Assembly: GCA_944384835.1 (NCBI GenBank)
Contig: CALWUU010000005.1
Location: forward strand, 1 to 64,000
Reading direction: 5' to 3'
Length of the DNA stretch: 64,000 nt
Source of the DNA: an uncultured Clostridia bacterium
GTDB taxonomy: Bacteria > Bacillota > Clostridia > Oscillospirales > Acutalibacteraceae
Shown here: in pieces, positions 26,543 through 34,418 of the stretch
How the letters are laid out: every line of letters begins with the position of its first letter
Position numbering within the stretch: position 1 is the first letter of the stretch
Notes under the pieces: model-generated
Told to the model about the DNA's origin: nothing
Seen by the model: only the letters and a program-made list of their open reading frames with translations
The model's database searches: none
Position numbers and translations under genes: made by a program

Positions 26543-27382
26543 GTGTCTGCGGATTTGCATTGTCACACCAAAATGTCAGATGGTTCTGTTACAATAGAAG
26601 AGTTGGTGATTCTCGCAAAAAATAAGGGAATCACCACAATTTCTGTAACGGACCATGATACGTTTGCAGGTTCAACAAGAGCAAAAGTATTTGCCCAAAG
26701 ACACGGTGTAACGGTAATACCGGGGATAGAAATTTCTGCATTTGATTATGACCGCAATCAAAAAGTACATGTATTGTGCTATTATTGCAGTCATCCGGAT
26801 CGACTGGAGGGGCTTTGTAAAAAAATCAGTGACAGCCGGAAAAAAGCTGCAAGTATTATGGTGCAGAAAGTAATGCGTTTGTATCCTGTGGGAACGGATA
26901 TTTTATTGCGTCATTCTCATGGAAGCACCAACATTTTCAAACAGCATATTATGCATGGGTTAATGGATGCCGGCTATACCAATGAATTGTACGGATCTGT
27001 CTATCAAAAATTGTTCACGCCGCGTATTGGTCTGGCCTATACAAAAATAGAGTATCCTGATATTCATCAGGTATTGTATCAAGTAAAACAAGCGCAGGGA
27101 ATTGCGGTAATTGCTCATCCCGGTCAATTAAAAGATAGTTCTCTGTTAGAACAGTTATCAGAAGAGCAAGAAATCGACGGTATCGAAGTGTGGCACCCAA
27201 GCAATGGGGAAAATCTGATACCGCAGTTGATACAATTGGCTGAAACACACAGCTTACTTATGACAGGCGGTACGGATTTTCACGGCATGTATTCCAAAGT
27301 TCCAAGAACCATTGGTTCTTATGTAACCCCAGAGGGTCAAGTGCTTGCATTGGAAAAATGGAAGCAGAAGCATAATAACTAG
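26543..27382 (+). CDS. PHP-domain phosphoesterase
   Basis: A 279-residue polymerase-and-histidinol-phosphatase (PHP) domain protein. Metal-ligand motifs are all present: DLHCHTKMSDG at the N-terminus, SVTDHDTFAG (about residue 37), IPGIEISA (about 65), VIAHPGQL (about 195) and GGTDFHGMYSK (about 248). Stand-alone bacterial PHP proteins of this size include RNase AM/YciV-like 3',5'-bisphosphate nucleotidases and 5'-3' exonucleases; that function is plausible but not proven here. The start is GTG 26543 after GGGAG. It is followed 17 bp later by a TSCPD gene, probably in the same transcript. Confidence 0.88.
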   Translation: MSADLHCHTKMSDGSVTIEELVILAKNKGITTISVTDHDTFAGSTRAKVFAQRHGVTVIPGIEISAFDYDRNQKVHVLCYYCSHPDRLEGLCKKISDSRKKAASIMVQKVMRLYPVGTDILLRHSHGSTNIFKQHIMHGLMDAGYTNELYGSVYQKLFTPRIGLAYTKIEYPDIHQVLYQVKQAQGIAVIAHPGQLKDSSLLEQLSEEQEIDGIEVWHPSNGENLIPQLIQLAETHSLLMTGGTDFHGMYSKVPRTIGSYVTPEGQVLALEKWKQKHNN

Positions 27383-27399
27383 TTTTGCGGAGGCAATGT

Positions 27400-27663
27400 A
27401 TGGAGTATTGTTATCAAACAAAAGGAGTTTGTTCTACTCAAATTATTTTGGATATTGATGGAGATATCGTAAAATCTGCTGTTTTTAAAGGGGGATGCAA
27501 CGGGAATTTAAAAGGGATCAGTGCCTTGATATCAGGTATGAAAATAGATGATATCATTGAAAAATGCCAAGGGATTACTTGCGGCAGACGTTCCACTTCC
27601 TGCCCGGATCAATTAACAAAAGCACTGATAGCAGCAAAAAAGAAAATGACTGCTCAAGAATAA
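27400..27663 (+). CDS. TIGR03905-type TSCPD domain protein
   Basis: About 87 residues from ATG 27400 (GGAGG at 27389-27393). It contains the namesake TSCPDQL segment near the C-terminus, KGGCNGNLKGISALISGM, and cysteines at CYQ, GVC, GGC, TCG and SCP. The TSCPD domain also occurs at the end of some class II ribonucleotide reductases (NrdJ). The stand-alone protein is common in Clostridia and of unknown function. It may bind metal through its cysteines (inference). Confidence 0.88.
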   Translation: MEYCYQTKGVCSTQIILDIDGDIVKSAVFKGGCNGNLKGISALISGMKIDDIIEKCQGITCGRRSTSCPDQLTKALIAAKKKMTAQE

Positions 27664-27665
27664 CG

Positions 27666-27707
27666 AAACAGGTTATTGTTTTTTAGACAATAACCTGTTT
27701 ATTTTTA
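27666..27707 (+). terminator. Bidirectional terminator between convergent genes
   Basis: A 14-bp stem, AAACAGGTTATTGT (27666-27679) with ACAATAACCTGTTT (27687-27700), followed by ATTTTTATT on +. It separates the TSCPD gene from the minus-strand thioesterase, whose stop is at 27705. Confidence 0.9.
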
Positions 27708-28118
27708 TTCCATTGCATTTAGAATGGTTTCATAAAGCTCAGGATAGCGTTTTTTGATATTAAAAGGTTTTAAGTTTTTATCTGTCCATCCGTGAAGGGT
27801 AGAGCCTGTATTTACAGGCTTTTCCACGCCTTTTTTGTATACAGTATAACCAAATTGGATACGCGAAGGTGTTAATGATAAAATACGCGTTTCTATCGTA
27901 ATTTCATCTTCATATAAAGTGGCTTGATGATATTTGCTGGTAAGTTCAGACAGAGGCAATAAAATTCCCATTTCTTCCATTTTACTGTATGAAATGCCTA
28001 CTTTCTTGATAAACTCTGTACGTGCCAGTTCATACCAAACTGCATACACAGAATGATGAATGACACCCATTTGGTCTGTTTCCGCATATCGCGCGGTGAC
28101 AAAAGATTTTGTAATCAT
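27705..28118 (-). CDS. Acyl-CoA thioesterase, 4HBT/YbgC-FadM family
   Basis: A 137-residue single hot-dog-fold thioesterase. RYAETDQMGVIHHSVYAVWY carries the catalytic Asp of the YbgC/FadM subfamily, and LSELTSKYHQATLYEDEITI follows in the usual place. It hydrolyses acyl-CoA or acyl-ACP; chain preference is not readable. Its ATG overlaps the stop of the upstream ABC transporter by 4 nt (28115-28118), so the two are translationally coupled. Confidence 0.92.
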   Translation of the reverse strand: MITKSFVTARYAETDQMGVIHHSVYAVWYELARTEFIKKVGISYSKMEEMGILLPLSELTSKYHQATLYEDEITIETRILSLTPSRIQFGYTVYKKGVEKPVNTGSTLHGWTDKNLKPFNIKKRYPELYETILNAME

Positions 28119-29902
28119 GTAGCTGCTCCTTCTATTATAATATCATGTTTCATGTCATCGTTTTTGATGTCTAATCCTTCAAACTGCATGTTGTAGTATT
28201 TTGTATACAGTCCGTTTTGTCTTAGCAGTTCTTCATGAGAACCCCGCTCTATGATATGATGTTTATCAATTACTAAAATTTCGTCCGCATGACGAATGGT
28301 ACTTAAACGGTGCGCAATTACAATGGTAGTTCTGTTTTTTGCCAGTTGTTCCAGCGAAGCTTGGATAAATCGTTCGCTTTCATTGTCTAAAGCAGAGGTG
28401 GCTTCGTCTAAAATCAAAATCTTTGGGTCTTTTAAAAATACGCGGGCAATGGCAATACGCTGTTTTTGCCCTCCGGAAAGCCGTGTTCCCCGCTCACCTA
28501 CCATTGTATCATACCCATCATCTAAACTCATAATAAAATCGTGGATATTTGCAAGTTTGGCTGCTTGGATAATTTCTTCTTCACTGGCTCCGGGTTTGCC
28601 GTATGCGATATTATCACGAACAGTACCCCAGAACATGTAAATATCCTGCTGCACGACGCCGATTGCTTTACGAAGCGATTTTTGTGTTACATCCCGTATA
28701 TCAATGCCATCGATGGAAATGCTGCCGTCAATGACATCGTAAAAACGGGGAAGAAGTGCGCATATTGTTGACTTTCCGCCTCCTGACGGTCCGACCAAAG
28801 CGATGGTTTTTCCGGCCGGAATTTCAAAGTCAATATCATTTAATACATTATGTACGCCGTCGTAAGAGAAAAACACATGTTGATAACGAATATTGCCTTC
28901 TACATGCTTTAAATCCGGAGCGTTCGGTTTATCTTCGATTTCGATAGGAGTTTCCATAATTTCCAGAAAACGTGAAAACCCTGCCAGACCTTTTTGGAAT
29001 ACTTCCATAAAGTTGACCAGTATGGTAATAGGATTAATAAAAATATTGATATATAAAGCGTATAACGCTAGATCAGGCGCGTTTAATGTGCCTTGTGCAA
29101 TAAAAATGCCGCCGAAAACTAAAATAACGGTGAATAAAATCCCTTGAAAATATAAGTTTCCTGATTGGAATCTTCCGTATGCATGGTAAGAATGTTTTTT
29201 GGAGGATAAAAAAGAAACATTGGTTTTTTGAAATTTTTCTTTTTCCACATCTTCGTTGGCAAAAGATTTTACCACCCGTATGCCGGCAAGAGAATCTTGC
29301 AGCTGCGCATTGATATGGCCTATTTTTTTGTTATTGTCAGAAAATGCTTTTTTCATGCGTTTGTTTTGGAACACACTGAAAATACACATTATTATTACAA
29401 CTGCAAATAATATTAGAGTTAAAGGTACATGTACCATCATTAACAATACAAAGGAGCCGATAAGTTTTAAAAAGGCTAAGAATAAATTTTCAGGTCCGTG
29501 ATGCGCAACTTCAGAAATATCAAATAGGTCTGACACCATTTTTGTCATCATTTCTCCTGTATTATTTTTGTCATAGTAAGAAAATGGCAGACGCTGCATT
29601 TTATCGAACAGATCGCTGCGCATGGCACTTTCCATTCTGGAGCCCATAATATGTCCCCATGTTGCAATAAAATAGTCACAGAATAGCTTGATTAAATACA
29701 AGATGATCAAACCGATTGCAACAAATCCAATGGTATGCAAAATAATGTCTGCGTCCATGGTAAATAGACTCTTATTTAATATATTTAGTATTTGCGGGAA
29801 CGATATATCTACCAGAGAAACGACCGTCGCACATATTAAGTCAAAAATAAGCATGGCTTTATGCGGCTTATAGTAGTGAAGAAATTTTTTTAATGTTGGC
29901 AT
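28115..29902 (-). CDS. ABC exporter, fused permease and ATPase
   Basis: A 595-residue half-transporter of the MsbA/LmrA/BmrA type. Six membrane helices fill about residues 15-310, with coupling segments such as FDKMQRLPFSYYDKNNTGEM. The nucleotide-binding domain (about 335-580) has Walker A GPSGGGKST, Q-loop VVQQDIYMFWGTVRDNIAYG, signature LSGGQKQRIAIARVFL, Walker B ILILDEATSALD and switch IVIAHRLST. It should act as a homodimer exporting lipids, drugs or peptides; the substrate is unknown. Coupling to an acyl-CoA thioesterase hints at a lipid-related role (inference). Confidence 0.93.
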   Translation of the reverse strand: MPTLKKFLHYYKPHKAMLIFDLICATVVSLVDISFPQILNILNKSLFTMDADIILHTIGFVAIGLIILYLIKLFCDYFIATWGHIMGSRMESAMRSDLFDKMQRLPFSYYDKNNTGEMMTKMVSDLFDISEVAHHGPENLFLAFLKLIGSFVLLMMVHVPLTLILFAVVIIMCIFSVFQNKRMKKAFSDNNKKIGHINAQLQDSLAGIRVVKSFANEDVEKEKFQKTNVSFLSSKKHSYHAYGRFQSGNLYFQGILFTVILVFGGIFIAQGTLNAPDLALYALYINIFINPITILVNFMEVFQKGLAGFSRFLEIMETPIEIEDKPNAPDLKHVEGNIRYQHVFFSYDGVHNVLNDIDFEIPAGKTIALVGPSGGGKSTICALLPRFYDVIDGSISIDGIDIRDVTQKSLRKAIGVVQQDIYMFWGTVRDNIAYGKPGASEEEIIQAAKLANIHDFIMSLDDGYDTMVGERGTRLSGGQKQRIAIARVFLKDPKILILDEATSALDNESERFIQASLEQLAKNRTTIVIAHRLSTIRHADEILVIDKHHIIERGSHEELLRQNGLYTKYYNMQFEGLDIKNDDMKHDIIIEGAAT

Positions 29903-29930
29903 GATACACCTGCTTTCTGTTATAAATAAA

Positions 29931-29957
29931 AAAGCGGAATGCTATACATTCCACTTT
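29931..29957 (-). terminator. Terminator after cyclophilin gene
   Basis: AAAGTGGAATG pairs with CATTCCGCTTT (minus strand), followed by TTTATTTAT. It lies 30 nt beyond the cyclophilin stop and just before the ABC exporter gene. Confidence 0.8.
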
Positions 29958-29987
29958 TCGATTACATGGCCTTCATTAAAATAGGCT

Positions 29988-30503
29988 TTATATTTTTTCC
30001 GGTTCCGGATAATCTACGCCGAATGTTTCAACGGTCACTTTTTCCATAATTTGATTTTCCAAAGGACGGTCACTATAATCACGCTGGGCCGCAACGATTT
30101 TATCTACTGCTTCCATGCCTTCAATTACCTGACCAAAGGACGCGTACTGTGCATTTAGATGAGGAGCATCATCTACCATAATAAAAAATTGAGAACCCGC
30201 ACTGTTTGGATTTTGCGCACGTGCCATAGAAAGAACGCCGCGTTTATGAAGCAGTTCGTTATTAAAGCCGTTCATAATAAATTCGCCTCTGATAGAATAG
30301 CCCGGGCCGCCCATGCCGGTGCCTTGAGGGTCTCCGCCTTGAATCATGAAGCCGGGAATGACTCTGTGGAAAATAAGTCCGTCATAAAAGCCGCTTTTTA
30401 CAAGAGAGATGAAATTGTTTACCGTGTTAGGGGCAACATCAGGAAACAGTTCTGCTTTAATAGTACCTTGATTGGTTTCAAATGTAACAATAGGATTGCT
30501 CAT
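29988..30503 (-). CDS. Peptidyl-prolyl cis-trans isomerase, cyclophilin type
   Basis: About 171 residues from ATG 30503 (GGAGG 11 nt upstream). A compact cytoplasmic cyclophilin: FHRVIPGFMIQGGDPQGTGMGGPGY (quoted region spans the active site), ELLHKRGVLSMARAQNPNSA, GSQFFIMVDDAPHLNAQYA and FGQVIEGMEAVDKI. The active-site Arg, Phe and Gln residues are in place. No signal peptide. It has its own promoter and terminator. Confidence 0.95.
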   Translation of the reverse strand: MSNPIVTFETNQGTIKAELFPDVAPNTVNNFISLVKSGFYDGLIFHRVIPGFMIQGGDPQGTGMGGPGYSIRGEFIMNGFNNELLHKRGVLSMARAQNPNSAGSQFFIMVDDAPHLNAQYASFGQVIEGMEAVDKIVAAQRDYSDRPLENQIMEKVTVETFGVDYPEPEKI

Positions 30504-30544
30504 AAATATCAATTCCTCCAAATGTTTTCTTAAAGATTATGGTA

Positions 30545-30573
30545 ATTATAATACGTTTGTCCAATTTGTTCAA
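30545..30573 (-). promoter_or_regulatory. Sigma-A promoter of the cyclophilin gene
   Basis: On the minus strand, TTGAAC (30568-30573), 17 nt, TATAAT (30545-30550), about 42 nt before the ATG. Confidence 0.8.
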
Positions 30574-30654
30574 GTCACGTTTTGTCCACTTGCTCATATC
30601 ACATGAAAATCATCACAGAAAAAGAATAGACTTTATTAGAAAAACATCATAACA

Positions 30655-30683
30655 ACAGCACATAATATTTGTTTATGTGCTGT
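30655..30683. repeat. Isolated 11-bp inverted repeat
   Basis: ACAGCACATAA (30655-30665) and TTATGTGCTGT (30673-30683) with a 7-nt loop. No T-run follows on either strand. Role unknown. Confidence 0.6.
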
Positions 30684-30798
30684 CAGGCATGCAGTTTTGT
30701 TGGAAATAAGCTTTTTTATTCCGTATTCTTTGGAGATAATAAAAATTTTAGTTTTTGATAAGCATTCGTTAACTGCTATAAACTGGAAATTATAATAT

Positions 30799-31103
30799 CT
30801 AGCAACAAAACAAAATCAAAGATTTTGATTGTTGGCAAGAACGTTTTAACATTTCATCTGCCAGAAATTGCTTTGCAATTTCTCTTATGTTATAACAACC
30901 TTGCAACAAAAACAAAATCAAAGATTTTGATTGTTGACAAGAACGTTTTAACATTTCATCTGTTAGAAATTGCTTTGCAATTTCTCTTATGTTATAACAA
31001 CCTAGCAACAAAACAAAATCAAAGATTTTGATTGTTGGCAAGAACGTTTTAACATTTCATCTGTTAGAAATTGCTTTGCAATTTCTCTTATGTTATAATA
31101 ACC
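30799..31103 (+). repeat. Three tandem ~101-bp modular repeats, each ending in a sigma-A promoter
   Basis: The same unit occurs three times (GCAAC phase markers at 30802, 30903 and 31005; period 101-102). Copies are nearly identical. Each unit has palindrome A (CAACAA...CAAAATC-AAA-GATTTTG...TTGTTG), the linker AGAACGTTTTAACATTTCATC, palindrome B (AGAAATTGC-TTT-GCAATTTCT) and a terminal TTATGTTATAAY. TTGCTT inside palindrome B is 17 nt from TATAAC/TATAAT (-35/-10 pairs at 30868/30891, 30970/30993 and 31071/31094), each with an extended TGT. Related copies lie at 34080-34375 and, inverted, at 59825-59920. Open frames inside the unit are by-products of the repeat. Confidence 0.93.
31071..31099 (+). 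promoter_or_regulatory. Repeat-borne promoter of exoA
   Basis: TTGCTT (31071-31076), 17 nt, TATAAT (31094-31099), extended -10 TGT. It is the only one of the three tandem copies with a perfect TATAAT, 35 nt upstream of the exoA ATG. Confidence 0.85.
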
Positions 31104-31133
31104 GCATATATGATGGGAGGAGATAATCACTAT

Positions 31134-31910
31134 ATGAAACTGATTTCATGGAATGTAAATGGATTACGTGCCTGTTTGACAAAGGGTTTCCCTGAATTTT
31201 TTGAGCAGGAGCAACCAGATATATTTTGTATTCAAGAAACCAAAATGCAGGAAGGACAAGCGGAAATCAATTTTCCGGGTTATTACCAATATTGGAACAG
31301 TGCAGAAAAGAAAGGCTATTCCGGTACAGCTGTATTTACAAAGAAAGAGCCGCTATCTGTTACTTATGACATTGGAGACCCTGCTCATAAAGGAGAAGGC
31401 AGGGCAATCACGCTGGAATATGATGGATTTTATTTGGTAAATGTTTATACACCTAATGCCCAGAGAGGTTTGGCTCGTCTAGACTACCGTATGGCATGGG
31501 AAGATGCGTTCAGAACGTACTTAAAAGCATTGGACCAAAACAAACCTGTTATTTTATGCGGAGATTTAAATGTTGCACATCAGGAAATTGATTTAAAAAA
31601 TCCAAAAACCAATGTGGGTAATGCCGGTTTTTCCAACGAAGAACGCAGTAAATTTACACAGCTGCTGGAAGCAGGATTCATTGATTCATTCAGAACATTA
31701 TATCCAAATGAAACAGGCGCATATACTTGGTGGTCATATATGTTCAATGCGCGTGCAAATAATGCGGGATGGCGTATTGATTACTTTGTTTTATCAGAAA
31801 GAATGCGTCCGTATATGAAAGACAGCATCATTTATTCCGATGTAATGGGCAGTGACCATTGTCCTGTTGGATTGCTGTTGGACAATGAAGAAAAGAACTT
31901 GGTGAAATAA
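31134..31910 (+). CDS. exoA: Exodeoxyribonuclease III / AP endonuclease
   Basis: 258 residues from ATG 31134 (GGGAGGAG upstream); the longer frame back to 31071 runs into the repeat promoter. A class II AP endonuclease with 3'-5' exonuclease of the EEP fold. Motifs are LISWNVNGLRA (N-terminus), QETKMQEG with the metal Glu, NVYTPNAQRGLARL, GDLNVAHQEIDLKNPK with the catalytic Asp/Asn, AGWRIDYFVLS and the terminal GSDHCPVGL. It cuts at abasic sites left by glycosylases such as the UDG at 59213. It is driven by the tandem repeat promoters. Confidence 0.96.
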   Translation: MKLISWNVNGLRACLTKGFPEFFEQEQPDIFCIQETKMQEGQAEINFPGYYQYWNSAEKKGYSGTAVFTKKEPLSVTYDIGDPAHKGEGRAITLEYDGFYLVNVYTPNAQRGLARLDYRMAWEDAFRTYLKALDQNKPVILCGDLNVAHQEIDLKNPKTNVGNAGFSNEERSKFTQLLEAGFIDSFRTLYPNETGAYTWWSYMFNARANNAGWRIDYFVLSERMRPYMKDSIIYSDVMGSDHCPVGLLLDNEEKNLVK

Positions 31911-31936
31911 ATTATGCATTTAAAGGATGTGATAAC

Positions 31937-33862
31937 ATGGAGCTGGAAGATTATCAATTCACAAAACAGGAATTAAAATATTTATCTCTTCTTTCAGAGA
32001 AGTATCCAACCGTGCAGTCTGTCTGTACGGAAATTATCAATTTAAAAGCTATTTTAAATTTGCCAAAGGGCACAGAACACTTTATGAGCGACGTACACGG
32101 TGAATATGAAGCGTTTTATCATATACTCAACAACTGTTCAGGCGTTATCCATGAAAAGGTAAATATTATTTTTGGAGAGCGATTAAGCGTACAGGAGCGC
32201 GCAGAGTTATGTACATTAATCTACTATCCGGAAGAACGTTTGGAAATTGTACACGATACCATAAAAGATTTGGAAAGCTGGTACAAAATTACACTGAACC
32301 AGTTAATTGAAATTTGCAAATTGGTTGCGTCCAAATATACCCGTTCTAAAGTGAGAAAAGCGCTTCCCAAAGAATTCAGTTATATTATCGATGAACTGCT
32401 TCACTCCGTAGAAGGCGATATCAATCAAGAGGCTTATCACAGCAATATCATGGATACCATTATCAGTATTCAAAATGCCGATGAATTCATCATTGCATTG
32501 GCTACCTTGATCAAACGCCTTGCGGTTGACCATTTACACATAGTTGGCGATATTTTTGACCGAGGCCCCCGCGCGGACAGCATTATGGACATGCTTATGC
32601 AGCATCATGCCGTAGATATCCAGTGGGGCAATCACGATATTTTATGGATGGGGGCCTCCACAGGACATCCTGCTTGTGTGGCAACGGTTGTAAAAACCAG
32701 TGTATCCCATAAACGTTTAGATACTTTGGAAGGCGGTTACGGTATTAGCCTGCGTCCTCTTACTTTATTTGCGACACAAACTTATCAAAATTGTGAAACT
32801 ACACACGAGGCTATGCACAGGGCAATTGCAATTATTCTGTTCAAAGTAGAGGCGCAAGTGATTCGGCGCCATCCGGAATATGAAATGGAAGAACGCCTGC
32901 TTTTGCATAAAATTGATTATGAAAATAAATGTATTACCATTAGCGGAAACACATATGAACTTACTACCGTAGACTTTCCAACGATTGACCCGGAACATCC
33001 TTATGAGCTGACAGAAGAAGAACAATTCGTGCTGGACGGACTTGTCAATGCATTTATAGAAAGTGACCGTTTGCATCGCCATATGAAATTTTTATATGCC
33101 TGCGGCAGTATCTATAAATGTTTTAATCAAAATTTGTTGTACCATGCATGTGTTCCTATGACGGCAGAGGGAGAATTTGCGGAGTTCGAATTTGAAGGAG
33201 TCCGTTATAAAGGAAAAGCGCTTTTGGATTTATCAGACCAAATCACACGCAAAGCATATTTTACCAGCAAGGAAAGTGAAAAACAGAAATACGGAGATTT
33301 CGTATGGTACTTATGGTGCGGAAAAACATCTCCTTTGTTTGGCAAAGCCAGAATGACTACATTTGAACGTATGTTTATTACGGATAAATCCAGTTGGACA
33401 GAAGAAAAAGATCCATATTATACGTTCTGTGAGTCTGAAGAAACCTGTAATCGCATTTTGCGTGAATTTAACCTGGCACAGGGCTTTTCACATATTATAA
33501 ACGGACATGTTCCCGTAAAAGCGATGAAGGGAGAAAGTCCTATCAAAGCAAACGGCAAATTAATTGTAATTGACGGCGGTTTCTGTAAAGCGTATCAAAA
33601 AACCACCGGTATTGCCGGCTATACTTTAATTTACAATTCTCGTGGAATGCGTATTGTATCTCATACGCCGTTCAGAGGGATTAAAGAGGCAATTGAAAAA
33701 CATGTGGATATTGAATCCAGTTCTGAATTTTTTGAAACCAACGGCACACGTGTGCTGATTTTGGATACGGATATAGGTGAAGATATCAGCAATACGATTT
33801 ATGACTTGTCTCTCTTATTAACGGCATATAAAAAAGGTTTATTGGTACCTGATGACGAATAA
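31937..33862 (+). CDS. fbp: Fructose-1,6-bisphosphatase, class III
   Basis: A 641-residue Firmicute-type (class III) FBPase of the calcineurin-like metallophosphatase superfamily. Metal-binding motifs are FMSDVHGEYEAFYHIL (about residue 48), HIVGDIFDRGPRADS (about 203), QWGNHDILWMGA (about 233) and NGHVPVKAMKGESP near residue 533. It dephosphorylates fructose 1,6-bisphosphate in gluconeogenesis and opposes the phosphofructokinase at 14757. The ATG at 31937 comes 27 bp after exoA, after AAAGGATGTG, so it may be co-transcribed from the repeat promoter. Confidence 0.96.
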   Translation: MELEDYQFTKQELKYLSLLSEKYPTVQSVCTEIINLKAILNLPKGTEHFMSDVHGEYEAFYHILNNCSGVIHEKVNIIFGERLSVQERAELCTLIYYPEERLEIVHDTIKDLESWYKITLNQLIEICKLVASKYTRSKVRKALPKEFSYIIDELLHSVEGDINQEAYHSNIMDTIISIQNADEFIIALATLIKRLAVDHLHIVGDIFDRGPRADSIMDMLMQHHAVDIQWGNHDILWMGASTGHPACVATVVKTSVSHKRLDTLEGGYGISLRPLTLFATQTYQNCETTHEAMHRAIAIILFKVEAQVIRRHPEYEMEERLLLHKIDYENKCITISGNTYELTTVDFPTIDPEHPYELTEEEQFVLDGLVNAFIESDRLHRHMKFLYACGSIYKCFNQNLLYHACVPMTAEGEFAEFEFEGVRYKGKALLDLSDQITRKAYFTSKESEKQKYGDFVWYLWCGKTSPLFGKARMTTFERMFITDKSSWTEEKDPYYTFCESEETCNRILREFNLAQGFSHIINGHVPVKAMKGESPIKANGKLIVIDGGFCKAYQKTTGIAGYTLIYNSRGMRIVSHTPFRGIKEAIEKHVDIESSSEFFETNGTRVLILDTDIGEDISNTIYDLSLLLTAYKKGLLVPDDE

Positions 33863-33867
33863 TAAAG

Positions 33868-33907
33868 AAAGACACGTTCTTGTTTTATCAGAGCGTGTCT
33901 TTTTTGC
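33868..33907 (+). terminator. Terminator after fbp
   Basis: AAAGACACG (33868-33876) pairs with CGTGTCTTT (33894-33902), with a run of T after it. Directly after the fbp stop. Confidence 0.88.
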
Positions 33908-34079
33908 GTTCAAGGAATAGTGTTGCAAATTGGCAGTAAATGTTGACAATACTTAGATTTCATTTCATATTTTGTCACCCTTACGTATTGTTAGCGAAAT
34001 TATGTAAAAGATTCATGAAAATCATATTTTCTTTTTAAAAGATATAAGTTTCATAGTATTGCAATTAATAGTTGTTACT

Positions 34080-34375
34080 AAAAACACAATCAGTTTTTTG
34101 TGTTATAATAACCTTAAAACAGCAGAAAAATCAAAACGTTGACTATTAAAAGAACACTCGGCATGGATGGCTTAAAACATAAAGATAATTGAAATATTGT
34201 CTTGATAAGGAAACGTTGCAGCGTTTACATGTTGGAAATTGCAAAGCAATTTCTTTTATGTTATAAGAACCTGGCAATAGTATCAAAATCAAAGATTTTG
34301 GCTATTGCTCAGAATCTTGTAACGTTTCAATGTTAAAAATTGCAAAGCAATTTCTTTTATGTTATAATATCCATT
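34080..34375 (+). repeat. Copies of the modular promoter repeat before thyX
   Basis: Two clear units and one decayed unit. The proximal unit (about 34270-34375) has AAAATCAAAGATTTTG, AACGTTTC and palindrome AAATTGC-AAA-GCAATTT, then TATGTTATAAT. The middle unit (about 34190-34270) has AACGTTGCAGCGTTT, the same palindrome and TATAAG. The distal one (about 34080-34115) keeps ACACAA/TTGTGT and TGTTATAATAACC. The layout matches the exoA repeats (30799-31103). Confidence 0.85.
34340..34368 (+). promoter_or_regulatory. Repeat-borne promoter of thyX-tmk
   Basis: TTGCAA (34340-34345), 17 nt, TATAAT (34363-34368) with TGT before it. 50 nt upstream of the thyX ATG. A second pair in the middle copy is TTGCAA 34239, TATAAG 34262. 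Confidence 0.85.
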
Positions 34376-34418
34376 AATTGTCGAAATAGACTTATTTCAG
34401 TAAAAAAGGGGAATGATC

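Noticed and set aside
30799..31041. Open frames of about 68-80 codons on both strands within the 30.8-31.0 kb repeats
   Set aside because: They arise from the periodic repeat, repeat the same peptide twice, and have no independent ribosome site; the DNA is promoter/repeat.
31040..31060. LexA/DinR SOS box at AGAACGTTTT in the repeats
   Set aside because: Firmicute SOS boxes need GAAC-N4-GTTC; here GAAC and GTT are contiguous.
30799..31103. CRISPR array
   Set aside because: Only three units, period about 101, no unique spacers; the whole unit is conserved.
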